This document shows, piece after piece, positions 56,105 through 64,000 of a DNA stretch of 64,000 nucleotides (position 1 is its first letter; every line of letters begins with the position of its first letter). The stretch is from Campylobacter concisus. Lineage in GTDB: Bacteria > Campylobacterota > Campylobacteria > Campylobacterales > Campylobacteraceae. The stretch covers positions 62,001-126,000 of the forward strand of contig NZ_JAAKYZ010000004.1 in NCBI RefSeq assembly GCF_015229955.1. Direction: 5' to 3'. The notes below the pieces were generated by a model. The model was given only the letters and a program-made list of their open reading frames with translations. It had not been told where the DNA came from and searched no databases. Made by a program: the position numbers and the translations under genes.

Positions 56105-56498
56105 TATTTGCCCCCTCTTTTTGCTCTACTTTTTTTGGAGTTAAATTTTTAGAGCCTTTGATGAAATTTATATACTCCATTGACTCTGGGAAATTTTGAA
56201 CCTCTTTGTCAAAATTTGCATTTGCAGCGCCTAAATTTCCGTTATTTAAGTATAAAAGTCCAAGGTGTGCGTATACGCCAGGAGCGATCTTATAGCCCTT
56301 TTGTGTTGATATCTGCACCAAATTTTCTAAGCGTGAAATTTGCTCGTTTGTATCGCCCTCTTCATTTAGATAACTATATAGCGAGCTACTATATGATCCG
56401 TCCCAATAATAAAGTGATCTTGGGCCGTTTGAATGACCGCAACCCGCTAAAAATAGCACAAAAAGCGCGAGGCTGGCAAGCTTTATTTTACTTGCCAT
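56094..56498 (-). CDS. DUF4810 lipoprotein
   Basis: The 134-residue protein has lipobox LAGC (Cys20) and the DUF4810 features LYYWDGSYSSSLYSYLNEEG and a TPR-like helical region (YAHLGLLYLNNGNLGAANAN). It lies between the CsgG-like and DUF799 genes, overlapping both (16 and 11 bases). It probably forms a complex with them; that is inferred from the fixed gene order and coupling. Confidence 0.85.
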   Translation of the reverse strand: MASKIKLASLALFVLFLAGCGHSNGPRSLYYWDGSYSSSLYSYLNEEGDTNEQISRLENLVQISTQKGYKIAPGVYAHLGLLYLNNGNLGAANANFDKEVQNFPESMEYINFIKGSKNLTPKKVEQKEGANNEK

Positions 56499-57151
56499 GC
56501 TCCACTTTCTATGTCATTTACTAGATTATTTACTGCTTCAATAATAGCTAGACTTAAAACCTTGCCATTTAGCGTAGAGTCGTATCCTGCTGTGCCACCA
56601 AAACCGATGATCTCTCTGTTTGAAAGGGTGTATTCTCCAGCACCGCTAACTGAATAGACAACCTCGGCTGTTTTGGTATCAACGATATTTAAATTTACCT
56701 TTGAATAGGCAGTTTGTTGCTTGCCTTTGCCAAGTATGCCAAATAGCTGATGATCACCCGTAGTTTTTCGTCCAAACTCGGTCACATCACCAGTTATAAC
56801 GTATCTTGCGCCTTTTAGATTTTGAGCGGTTTTACTTAGCTCGCTCTCTTGTTTGATCACTTTCATATTTGATCTATCAAGCACCAAAAATCTACCACTT
56901 TGCTGTAAATTTGTGATCAAAATGCTTTGAGCTTGGTTGCCAAGCCTATCCTCGCCATCAGCAAATACACCATTTTGGTAAGCTGATTGATTATTAAATC
57001 GACCTATCGAAACCGAAATTTTTTGACCATTGTAAACTGTGCCGTAGCTTGCTACTTTTGGAGTCTCAACAACCCTTGAACTCTCACTCGCACATCCAGC
57101 AAAAAGAGCTGCCGTAAGCAAAACTGCACCAAATTTAAATATATTTTTCAT
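56483..57151 (-). CDS. CsgG/HfaB-like lipoprotein
   Basis: The 222-residue protein has lipobox FAGC (Cys20) and a CsgG-type domain: GQKISVSIGRFNNQSAYQNG, then LVLDRSNMKVIKQESELSK and ARYVITGDVTEFGRKT. CsgG forms the outer-membrane pore for curli subunits, but no curlin (CsgA/B) or CsgEF gene is near, so curli export is not implied. It is the first gene of the lipoprotein trio, 47 bases downstream of the MATE gene stop. Confidence 0.85.
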   Translation of the reverse strand: MKNIFKFGAVLLTAALFAGCASESSRVVETPKVASYGTVYNGQKISVSIGRFNNQSAYQNGVFADGEDRLGNQAQSILITNLQQSGRFLVLDRSNMKVIKQESELSKTAQNLKGARYVITGDVTEFGRKTTGDHQLFGILGKGKQQTAYSKVNLNIVDTKTAEVVYSVSGAGEYTLSNREIIGFGGTAGYDSTLNGKVLSLAIIEAVNNLVNDIESGAWQVK

Positions 57152-57198
57152 TTTTTATCCTTTGCGACAAAATCGCTTGTATATTACTAAATTTCTTT

Positions 57199-58557
57199 TT
57201 AAATAGCTTTAAATTTCATCCATGTACCTTTTAAGTATCTAATCGTAAAAAGCACCGCCTTTACGGCCCAGTCAGCAAACATTGCAAACCAAGTACCTAT
57301 CATGCCAAGATCAAATGTAAGTGCAAAGACATAGGCCAAGATGACTCTACAAGCAAACATACAAACTAAATTTACAATCATCGGATATTTAGCATCCCCT
57401 GCTGCTCGAAAAACGGTTGGATATGTGTAGGCAAGTGGCCAGATAAGACACATAGCGATACCGTGATACCAGACGATCTGTCTTGTTAAATTTATAGCTT
57501 CGCTTGAGAGATTATAAACCCTAAGCAGTGGCTCAAGTAAAAGCAAAATTACTGCTGTGCTAAAAAGCTGGACAATATAGATGCTTATCATCGATTTTTT
57601 TACGTAAAATTTAGCCTGAGCAAAGTCGTTTGCACCAACACACCTTGAGATAACCACGCTAAGCCCTGTGCCTATCGCCATACCAGGAAGCACTTGAAAC
57701 ATCACGATCGTCCCTCCCACGGCATTTGCAGCGATACTTGCTGTGCCAAAGAGTGAAACAAGGCTCAAAACGATGATGCGACCCACATAAAACATCGAAT
57801 TTTCAAAGCCATAAGGCACTCCGATATTTAAAATTTTCTTGATGATCTCGTAGTCAAATTTATAGATAAAGCTCTTTCTTACGTGAAGTTTTAGCCTTAT
57901 ATCAAGGAGTAGATAGACTATAACAAAGCAAGCGAGCACCTTGGCTATAAGCGTACTGATGGCGATACCTAAAATACCAGTATGAAATGTATAAATACTA
58001 ATGGCAGTGAGCAATACATTTAATAAATTTGCAGCCGCCATAATATACATAGGAAGCTTGGCATTTGACATCGTGCGAAAGATCGCCGCAGCTGCTGCAT
58101 AGACAGCTAAAAATGGCGCGGAAATGGCCGAGAAAACAAGATAGTGGCTAGCATCATGCCTTACTTGCTCACCAATATCACCAAAGACATAATCTAGGAT
58201 AATATCTTTTAAAACTATGATGACCACTGCGATAAAAAGGGCAAAGATAAAACTAAACCAAACGAGCTGATTTGCTGTGATTTTGGCATTGCCACTTTGT
58301 TTATTGCCAAGATACTGGCTAGCAACCACTGAGCCTCCAGTAGCGATAGCAGTAAATATGCTAACAAATAGCGCCATGACAAATTCCACAAGACTAATCG
58401 CACTTACAGCACTTTCGCTAACACTTGCTGCCATTAGCGAGTTTGCAAGCCCTAGGCTATACTCTAAAAACTGCTCAACCGCAATAGGGAAAAAGAGCTT
58501 TGCAAGATTAGCATTTGAGAAAAATTTTGTATTTTGATCTTTGATTTTGTTTACCAT
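57199..58557 (-). CDS. MATE family efflux transporter
   Basis: The 452-residue protein has 12 helices in two related halves. The first half has the MATE-type GGSVVASQYLGNKQSG segment and the second GTGLSVVISRCVGANDFAQA, both typical of Na+- or H+-coupled multidrug exporters. The substrate is unknown. It is upstream of the lipoprotein trio on the same strand; the accC stop lies 78 bases further upstream. Confidence 0.9.
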   Translation of the reverse strand: MVNKIKDQNTKFFSNANLAKLFFPIAVEQFLEYSLGLANSLMAASVSESAVSAISLVEFVMALFVSIFTAIATGGSVVASQYLGNKQSGNAKITANQLVWFSFIFALFIAVVIIVLKDIILDYVFGDIGEQVRHDASHYLVFSAISAPFLAVYAAAAAIFRTMSNAKLPMYIMAAANLLNVLLTAISIYTFHTGILGIAISTLIAKVLACFVIVYLLLDIRLKLHVRKSFIYKFDYEIIKKILNIGVPYGFENSMFYVGRIIVLSLVSLFGTASIAANAVGGTIVMFQVLPGMAIGTGLSVVISRCVGANDFAQAKFYVKKSMISIYIVQLFSTAVILLLLEPLLRVYNLSSEAINLTRQIVWYHGIAMCLIWPLAYTYPTVFRAAGDAKYPMIVNLVCMFACRVILAYVFALTFDLGMIGTWFAMFADWAVKAVLFTIRYLKGTWMKFKAI

Positions 58558-58635
58558 GCTTCCCCTAAGATAAACTTAAAAAAATTTTAATATTTAAGCC
58601 AAGATCTGCTTTTTGCAAATCCTGACTTAAAAATT

Positions 58636-59967
58636 TTAGTGTCTTGAAAGATAATTTGTATCGTAGTTATTGCTTAAAAAGTCTTTGTTTTCCATCATAG
58701 CGATGTGAAAATCTTTTGTTGTTTTGATGCCATTTATTATGAGCTGATCAAGAGCTACTTTCATCTTATGGATCGCCCTATTTCTATCGATATCCCAAAC
58801 CACAAGTTTGCCGATCATACTATCGTAATACGGCGGTATAGAGTAGTCTTGATAGATATGGCTATCCATTCTTACATTGCGGCCACCTGGGCAGACATAT
58901 TTTGTGATCTTGCCAGGACACGGCGTAAATGTATTTGGATCTTCAGCTGTTATCCTGCACTCGATCGCATGACCTTTTAGCTCAATGCTCTCTTGTGATG
59001 GTAGTGCCTCGCCTTCAGCCACTTTTATCATAAGCTCGATGATATCAAGTCCGCTTACCATTTCGCTTACTGTGTGCTCAACTTGAAGTCTTGTATTCAT
59101 CTCGATGAAGTAAAAGTCCAAATTTTTATCAACCAAAAACTCAAACGTACCAGCTCCCTCGTAACCAATCGCTTTTGCCGCTTTTATGGCTGTTTCGTGA
59201 AGTCTCTCTCTTGTCTTTTCATCAAGCAAAATAGCTGGGCTTTCTTCGATTAGTTTTTGGTGGCGACGCTGCATGGAGCAGTCACGCTCGCCTATGTGAA
59301 GTACATTGCCATGGCTATCGCCAATTACTTGAACTTCGATGTGGCGTGGGTTTAGGATATATTTTTCCATATACATTGTGCCATCACCAAATGCACTCAT
59401 CGCCTCGCTCTCAGCAGACCAAAACGCTTTTTCTAAATCAGCCTCCTTTTCAACCACGCGCATACCACGTCCGCCACCACCTGCAGCAGCTTTTAAGATG
59501 ACAGGATAGCCTATCTTTTTAGCTAGCTCTTTTGCAGCCTTTGTGTCAGCCACAGCACCGTCTGAGCCGGGAATGACTGGTACGCCAGCTCTTTGCATGA
59601 CTTGCTTTGCCTTACTTTTATCGCTCATCAAAGCCATCGCAGCGACACTTGGTCCTATAAATTTGATCTTGTGATGTGAGCAAATTTCAACAAAATTTTG
59701 ATTTTCACTTAAAAAGCCATATCCGGGGAAAATAGCGTCTGCTTCACTGATCTCAGCGGCACTTATGATAGCTGGGATATTTAGATAGCTATCGCTTGAG
59801 CGCTCTTTACCGATGCAAATGGCTACGTCAGCATATTTTACGTAAAGTGCGTCTTTATCAGCGGTTGAATAGACTACAACGGCTTCTTTACCCATCTCCT
59901 TTATCGTTCGCAAAGCACGAAGAGCGATCTCGCCGCGGTTTGCGATTAAAATTCTTTTTAATTCCAT
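58636..59967 (-). CDS. accC: Acetyl-CoA carboxylase, biotin carboxylase subunit
   Basis: AccC carboxylates the biotin on AccB with ATP and bicarbonate. The 443-residue ATP-grasp enzyme has KRILIANRGEIALRALR at its start, the glycine-rich loop KAAAGGGGRGMRVV near residue 160-172, and the active-site region EMNTRLQVEHTVSE. It overlaps the accB stop by one base. A pyruvate-carboxylase-type biotin carboxylase is the main alternative, but the adjacent accB supports AccC. Confidence 0.94.
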   Translation of the reverse strand: MELKRILIANRGEIALRALRTIKEMGKEAVVVYSTADKDALYVKYADVAICIGKERSSDSYLNIPAIISAAEISEADAIFPGYGFLSENQNFVEICSHHKIKFIGPSVAAMALMSDKSKAKQVMQRAGVPVIPGSDGAVADTKAAKELAKKIGYPVILKAAAGGGGRGMRVVEKEADLEKAFWSAESEAMSAFGDGTMYMEKYILNPRHIEVQVIGDSHGNVLHIGERDCSMQRRHQKLIEESPAILLDEKTRERLHETAIKAAKAIGYEGAGTFEFLVDKNLDFYFIEMNTRLQVEHTVSEMVSGLDIIELMIKVAEGEALPSQESIELKGHAIECRITAEDPNTFTPCPGKITKYVCPGGRNVRMDSHIYQDYSIPPYYDSMIGKLVVWDIDRNRAIHKMKVALDQLIINGIKTTKDFHIAMMENKDFLSNNYDTNYLSRH

Positions 59968-60413
59968 TAATTTTTCTCCACGCCAAATAAAGGCAATCCA
60001 AACTCAACTGGCTGTCCGTCAGAGACTAGCATCTCAGTGATCTGGCAGTCAAACTCAGCCTCGATCTCATTCATGATCTTCATAGCTTCAATGATGCCTA
60101 CTACATCGCCTTTTCTCACTCTTTGACCTACTTTTACAAATGGGGCAGCACCTGGGCTTGGAGCAGCATAGAAAGTACCTACCATAGGAGATTTTATGCT
60201 ATCTTTTGGCGAGTTTGCAGCTGGTTTTACCTCTGAATTAACGACTACATTTACAGGTGCTGGAGCTGGTGCTTGTGCTGCTGGTTTAGCAGGCGCGCAA
60301 TAATCTGAAAATTTTTCAAGCTCTACCTCAAAATCACCACTTTTTATTTTGATATGATTCATCTCCATATCATTAAAAAATTCGATAAGCTCTTTTATAT
60401 CTTCTTTTTTCAT
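59967..60413 (-). CDS. accB: Biotin carboxyl carrier protein of acetyl-CoA carboxylase
   Basis: The 148-residue protein has an N-terminal helical region, a Pro/Ala-rich flexible linker (CAPAKPAAQAPAPAPVNV) and a C-terminal biotinyl domain with the biotin lysine in EAMKIMNEIEAE. The start at 60413 (MKKEDIKELIEFF) is preferred over an upstream in-frame one at 60488 because TAGGAGA lies seven to eight bases before it and AccB proteins begin this way. It is first of accB-accC. Confidence 0.95.
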   Translation of the reverse strand: MKKEDIKELIEFFNDMEMNHIKIKSGDFEVELEKFSDYCAPAKPAAQAPAPAPVNVVVNSEVKPAANSPKDSIKSPMVGTFYAAPSPGAAPFVKVGQRVRKGDVVGIIEAMKIMNEIEAEFDCQITEMLVSDGQPVEFGLPLFGVEKN

Positions 60414-60522
60414 AGAAATTTCTCCTAAATTTTTATATAAGCGTCTAATTGTAGCGAAAATTAGATAAAAATTTTTTTTATGAAGCAAAAACGAGAACTC
60501 AAAGCTACTCTTTTTTGCTAAG

Positions 60523-61365
60523 TTATTTTTCAGTAATAATTATCTTAATGCCTTTAGTATCAACTAAATTTTCATCGATGATGATCTCATCTATCTTTGC
60601 TGCCCTTATCACGCCACTTTTTGGATTTTTTATGCTTTTTATCGCTCCGATTGTGCTTACATCGACACTTGAATATTCAAACGCAAGACTCGTATCCATA
60701 AAAATGCAATCTTTTACGATCAAATTTTCCACGTAACAAAGTGCTTGCAAGCTCTTTATCGTGCAGTTTATGAGCGTTACATTTTTTGAGTTCCAAGCCA
60801 GATATTCGCCTGAGATTAGGCAGTTTTGCGCGGTCACGTTTTCACAGTTCCAAAATGCATCTTTTGAAATGAGCTTTGAGTTTGTGATATGGACATTTTT
60901 ACAACCATCAAAGCAGTAGTTTCCATCTAAATTTAGCCCATCGATCTCTAAATTTTCACTATTTGCCCCAAAGTAATCGCCACTGGCAAAGACATTTTTT
61001 ATCTTCACATCCGTGCATCCCCAAAGTGTTTCACTAGCATCTGAAAAATTTATATTTTCTAGCGAAATTTGCGAGCTTTTTCTAAAACTTTTTGGAGCGT
61101 TGATGACCACGTCTTTGAAGCTTAAATTTGTACTGTACCACATGCCAGCTCTTGCTAGAGGCTCCAAGTATCCGCCATTTAGCGTGGCATCGCTTGCGTA
61201 CCAAAGTGGGTATTTGTAGGCAAAAACGCACTCATTTAGCTTTAAATTTGAACTATGCTTTAGCGGCGACTCGCCATCTTCAAAGATACAGTTTGTAAAA
61301 TTTACACTTTTTGCCCCAAACATCGCACGCTCGCCAGTAAAAATTTCTGCATTTTTCTCTTGCAT
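60523..61365 (-). CDS. DUF3737 family right-handed repeat protein
   Basis: The 280-residue cytoplasmic-looking protein fits DUF3737: FTGERAMFGAKSVNFTNCIF at the start and repeating short units such as KNVHITNSKLISKDAFWNCENV, which suggest a right-handed beta-helix. It has no signal peptide and many cysteines at repeat positions (SKNVTLINCTI, ENLIVKDCIF). Function is unknown. It lies between accB and dcd; I recall those two adjacent in C. jejuni, so it may be an insertion there. Confidence 0.85.
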   Translation of the reverse strand: MQEKNAEIFTGERAMFGAKSVNFTNCIFEDGESPLKHSSNLKLNECVFAYKYPLWYASDATLNGGYLEPLARAGMWYSTNLSFKDVVINAPKSFRKSSQISLENINFSDASETLWGCTDVKIKNVFASGDYFGANSENLEIDGLNLDGNYCFDGCKNVHITNSKLISKDAFWNCENVTAQNCLISGEYLAWNSKNVTLINCTIKSLQALCYVENLIVKDCIFMDTSLAFEYSSVDVSTIGAIKSIKNPKSGVIRAAKIDEIIIDENLVDTKGIKIIITEK

Positions 61366-61483
61366 TTTTGTCCTTTATTAATTTTTGCTGTTAAAATTAT
61401 ACTAATTTTCATCTAATTTATTCGCTTTATTAAATTTACTTTAAAGACGCAAAGCGTTATAATCGCCCAAAAAAGGAGCAAAA

Positions 61484-62044
61484 ATGGGTTTAAAGTCAGA
61501 TTCTTGGATAAGAAAAATGTCTGTTGAGAAAAATATGATAGTGCCATTTGCTGAGGAACAAGTCGGACGCGGCGTCGTTAGTTACGGCGTTTCTAGCTAC
61601 GGCTACGATATCCGCGTTGGTGATGAGTTTAAAATTTTTACAAACATCGGCGGAACCGTGGTCGATCCGAAAAATTTCGACGAGAAAAACGTAGTGGATT
61701 TTAAGGGCGACGTCTGCATCGTACCGCCAAATTCTTTTGCTTTAGCGCGCACGATTGAGTACTTCAACATGCCTGATAACGTGCTAGCGATCTGCCTTGG
61801 CAAGAGCACATACGCAAGGTGCGGTATCATCGTAAACGTCACGCCTTTTGAGCCTGGATTTAAGGGGCACATCACGATAGAAATTTCAAACACAACGCCA
61901 CTTCCTGCAAAAATTTATGCGAACGAAGGCATCGCGCAGGTGCTATTTATCGAGGGTGATGAGCTTTGCGAGGTAACTTATGCTGATAAAAACGGCAAAT
62001 ACCAAGCCCAAGAAGGCATTACGCTGCCTAGAATTTTGAAGTAA
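61484..62044 (+). CDS. dcd: dCTP deaminase
   Basis: Dcd converts dCTP to dUTP, supplying the dUTPase/thymidylate route (dut is at 5.8-6.5 kb). The 186-residue protein has [19 protein letters not shown] at the nucleotide site, [21 protein letters not shown] with the catalytic region (shown in part), and [22 protein letters not shown]. Length matches the monofunctional enzyme. AAAGGAG precedes the ATG. A hairpin follows the stop. Confidence 0.95.
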   Translation: MGLKSDSWIRKMSVEKNMIVPFAEEQVGRGVVSYGVSSYGYDIRVGDEFKIFTNIGGTVVDPKNFDEKNVVDFKGDVCIVPPNSFALARTIEYFNMPDNVLAICLGKSTYARCGIIVNVTPFEPGFKGHITIEISNTTPLPAKIYANEGIAQVLFIEGDELCEVTYADKNGKYQAQEGITLPRILK

Positions 62045-62050
62045 TTTTCA

Positions 62051-62074
62051 TGCCTTTGCGACTTTGCAAAGGCA
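62051..62074 (+). terminator. Hairpin terminator after dcd
   Basis: A perfect nine-base-pair stem (62051-62059 with 62066-62074) and six-base loop lies six bases past the dcd stop and is followed by AAATTT. Only a short T-run follows, so termination strength is moderate. It isolates dcd from the maf promoter. Confidence 0.6.
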
Positions 62075-62174
62075 AAATTTAAACGCTGCTTTTATAATTT
62101 CCTCTAAACATTAATTAAAATTTGACGAAATAGAATCTAGAAAGATAAAAACTTTTGTAATAAATTTTAAAATT

Positions 62175-62192
62175 TTGGCATAGCTTTTGCTT
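62175..62192 (+). promoter_or_regulatory. Sigma-54 (RpoN) promoter upstream of maf
   Basis: TTGGCATAGCTTTTGCTT matches the sigma-54 consensus closely: GG at 62177-62178 and GC at 62189-62190 with the required ten-base gap. A start near 62201 would leave a 40-base leader to the ATG at 62242. In Campylobacter sigma-54 with FlgSR drives hook, basal body and related flagellar genes, which fits the maf gene it precedes. Confidence 0.85.
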
Positions 62193-62241
62193 AAATTTTT
62201 AGTGTTTTAATACTATACTTAGCATATTTTTAAGGATATTC

Positions 62242-64000
62242 ATGTCAGATAAAAAAAAGACAAAAGAAAGAAATTTAAGTGGAATAACAAACCCTATTTT
62301 TGAAAAAAATCTTCAAGCACTATTTCAACAAGATGAGGTCTTGGCTGCTAGACTTTTTGGTATGAGTATACAAACTAAATACGAAATCATTCTAGATAAA
62401 AGTGATCCAATACACATAAACATCATCAATAAAGAATCTAATGAAACAATATATAAAGATCCGGTTGAAGAAATTAGTAAAATGCTTGATGATATAGAAA
62501 AAAAATATAAAAGATATCCAGGACTTTTCTTTTATGGCTTAGGAACTGGTATATTTTATAAAGCTTTAGCAAAAAATAAGACTCATAAAAAAATTGTTAT
62601 CATAGAACCAGAACTTGAAATCATACATCTTGTTTTAAATATTATTGATATATCAGATGAGCTTAAAGATGAACAAATTGTTCTTTTTTATTCCGAATTT
62701 GCTACATATGTACAGTTTTACTATCTCGTATCGCATAGTGATTTAGATATATATGCTAAAACTTATAGCTTAATAATCCACTCTAACTATTATGATAATT
62801 TTGCAGATGACTATATCAAAATAAACAAAGATATAACAAGAGCTTTTTCTCAAAATGTAGTTTCCCATGGAAATAGTATAGATGATCTTCTAATAGGCAC
62901 AAAACAGCATATTGAGAATCTACCTCATATGCTTACTAATTACTGCTATACAAATTTAGTTAAAAAAAGACACGGTCTTATGGATACAGCGATCATTGTT
63001 TCAACAGGGCCAAGCCTAGATAAACAGCTAGAAACACTTAAGAAATTTGCACCTTATGTAAGCATTATAAGTGTCGATGCATCATATCCGATACTTGCAA
63101 GAAATGGCATAAAGCCAGATTATGTAACATCAATTGAGCGAATGATACCTACTTCTACATTTTTTGAAAAAAAGCACCCTGGATTTGATGATGATATAAA
63201 TTTTATTGTGGCTTCAGTAACACACAGCCAAACTGTAAAAAATATATTACCTAGACGTTTAGTGCTTACGATGAGGCCTCAACAAGAAGAAAAAATGTTT
63301 AGACTCAACAAATATGGATATCTTGGTGTCGGACACAGTTGTGCAAATATGGCCTACCAGTTAGCGTATGTACTAGGACATAAAAATATTATTTTTATAG
63401 GTCAAGATCTTGCTTTTGGTAAAGATGGTGCAAGTCATGCCAAAGGTCACACTATCGCTCAGCCGGACGAAAATTTATATACTATTGCCTATGGTGGCGA
63501 AGGAGAAGTAAGAACAACTTATGTATGGATGCTCTTTAAAAATCAATTTGAAAATGATATCGAGCAGGCTAAATTAGAAGATATAAAATCATATAACTGC
63601 ACTGAAGGTGGAGCTAGAATAAATGGTGCCATAGAGAAACCTTTTTTAGAAGTTATGAATGAGCTTTGCAAAGGTAAAAAAGTTAAAAATTTACCAAATA
63701 TCAAAAAAGATAGCGATAAAGTGGCTAACAAAAATTTGTTAAAAGCCTATGAAGTAATACAAAACAAAATAAGAGTTCAAACACAAGCTAAAGAAAAAAT
63801 AGAAAAAGTATTTTTAGAATTAACTCCAAAAATTGATAATTTTATGCTTTTAAGAGATAAGAATGAAATAAATACAAAGCATTTTAAACAGCTTGTAGGG
63901 ATATCAAACAAGATAGATAAGCTTAAAAATTGCATATCTCATAAAAAGTATATGAGATATATAGAAAATATCTTTGTTATCTCGACTTATCACCAAGAAC
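62242..64000 (+). CDS. Motility accessory factor (Maf/PseE-like flagellin glycosyltransferase), 3' end cut off
   Basis: The frame opens at ATG 62242 with AAGGA seven bases upstream and runs 586 codons to the window edge. The central region fits the Maf (DUF115/MptE-like) family: DTAIIVSTGPSLDKQLETL, then VSIISVDASYPILARNGIKP, and later FIGQDLAFGKDGASHAKGH. Maf proteins transfer nonulosonic acids such as pseudaminic acid to flagellin and are needed for motility in Campylobacter. Typical Maf length is a little over 600, so little is missing. A sigma-54 promoter lies 50 bases upstream. Confidence 0.9.
   Translation, partial: MSDKKKTKERNLSGITNPIFEKNLQALFQQDEVLAARLFGMSIQTKYEIILDKSDPIHINIINKESNETIYKDPVEEISKMLDDIEKKYKRYPGLFFYGLGTGIFYKALAKNKTHKKIVIIEPELEIIHLVLNIIDISDELKDEQIVLFYSEFATYVQFYYLVSHSDLDIYAKTYSLIIHSNYYDNFADDYIKINKDITRAFSQNVVSHGNSIDDLLIGTKQHIENLPHMLTNYCYTNLVKKRHGLMDTAIIVSTGPSLDKQLETLKKFAPYVSIISVDASYPILARNGIKPDYVTSIERMIPTSTFFEKKHPGFDDDINFIVASVTHSQTVKNILPRRLVLTMRPQQEEKMFRLNKYGYLGVGHSCANMAYQLAYVLGHKNIIFIGQDLAFGKDGASHAKGHTIAQPDENLYTIAYGGEGEVRTTYVWMLFKNQFENDIEQAKLEDIKSYNCTEGGARINGAIEKPFLEVMNELCKGKKVKNLPNIKKDSDKVANKNLLKAYEVIQNKIRVQTQAKEKIEKVFLELTPKIDNFMLLRDKNEINTKHFKQLVGISNKIDKLKNCISHKKYMRYIENIFVISTYHQE

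Noticed and set aside
1..64000. tRNA, rRNA, CRISPR arrays, insertion sequences, prophage or attachment sites
   Set aside because: Looked for throughout; no cloverleaf, regularly spaced repeats, transposase or integrase motifs were seen.

Overview
The window looks like a chromosomal segment of a Campylobacter close to C. concisus. Most of it is AT-rich with short intergenic gaps and many AAATTT-type motifs. Several gene neighbourhoods are ones I associate with Campylobacter: fabG-acpP-fabF-accA; ciaB next to a YciA-type thioesterase; fldA with two conserved small genes; accC-accB near dcd and a flagellar maf gene; nifJ. No rRNA, tRNA, CRISPR array, transposase or phage gene was seen. Species placement is inference.

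Layout. 0-4 kb: 5' end of an unknown gene, then the fatty-acid genes (transcribed fabG to accA). 3.6-6.8 kb: small conserved proteins, an EI24 membrane protein, dimeric dUTPase and a 62-residue two-CxxC protein. 6.8-12.1 kb: two large membrane GGDEF/EAL proteins around a YcxB-like protein; one has degenerate catalytic motifs, the other keeps them. 12.1-15.2 kb: ciaB, an acyl-CoA thioesterase and a Crp/Fnr-type regulator. 15.3-25.9 kb: an FNT-family formate/nitrite channel and a ten-gene group 4 [NiFe] hydrogenase (Hyf/Hyc-type) operon, preceded by a 32-codon ORF with a strong ribosome binding site that is coupled to the first hydrogenase gene. 26.2-28.4 kb: an MBL-fold hydrolase, a small protein and 750 bases without a convincing gene. 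28.4-33.2 kb: cytochrome bc1 (petABC) and mnmG. 33.4-36.9 kb: a three-part LplT-acyltransferase-acyl-ACP synthetase fusion. 37-40.2 kb: an amino-acid ABC transporter with two tandem binding proteins and the decayed tail of a third. 40.2-43 kb: flavodoxin, two conserved small genes and a SotB-like exporter.

43.2-50.65 kb is compositionally different. One 60-base line inside nifJ counts 37 G/C, against 21 in an ordinary line at 33.5 kb. It holds nifJ, a deoxyinosine glycosylase, a MORN/YwqK-repeat protein, an amino-acid racemase and a 5'-truncated HAD phosphatase fused at an 11-base shared sequence to a second copy of the MORN gene tail. The segment is probably imported from a higher-GC relative and later rearranged.

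50.97-64 kb: DcuC-type transporter, M3 oligopeptidase, a short Sua5/YrdC protein, EamA transporter, a three-lipoprotein CsgG/DUF4810/DUF799 set, MATE exporter, accC-accB, a DUF3737 protein, dcd and the start of a maf gene behind a clear sigma-54 promoter.

Metabolically the genes suit a microaerobic or anaerobic respirer: pyruvate oxidation by NifJ with flavodoxin as likely acceptor, formate/H2 metabolism through Hyf and FNT, a bc1 complex, and dicarboxylate transport.
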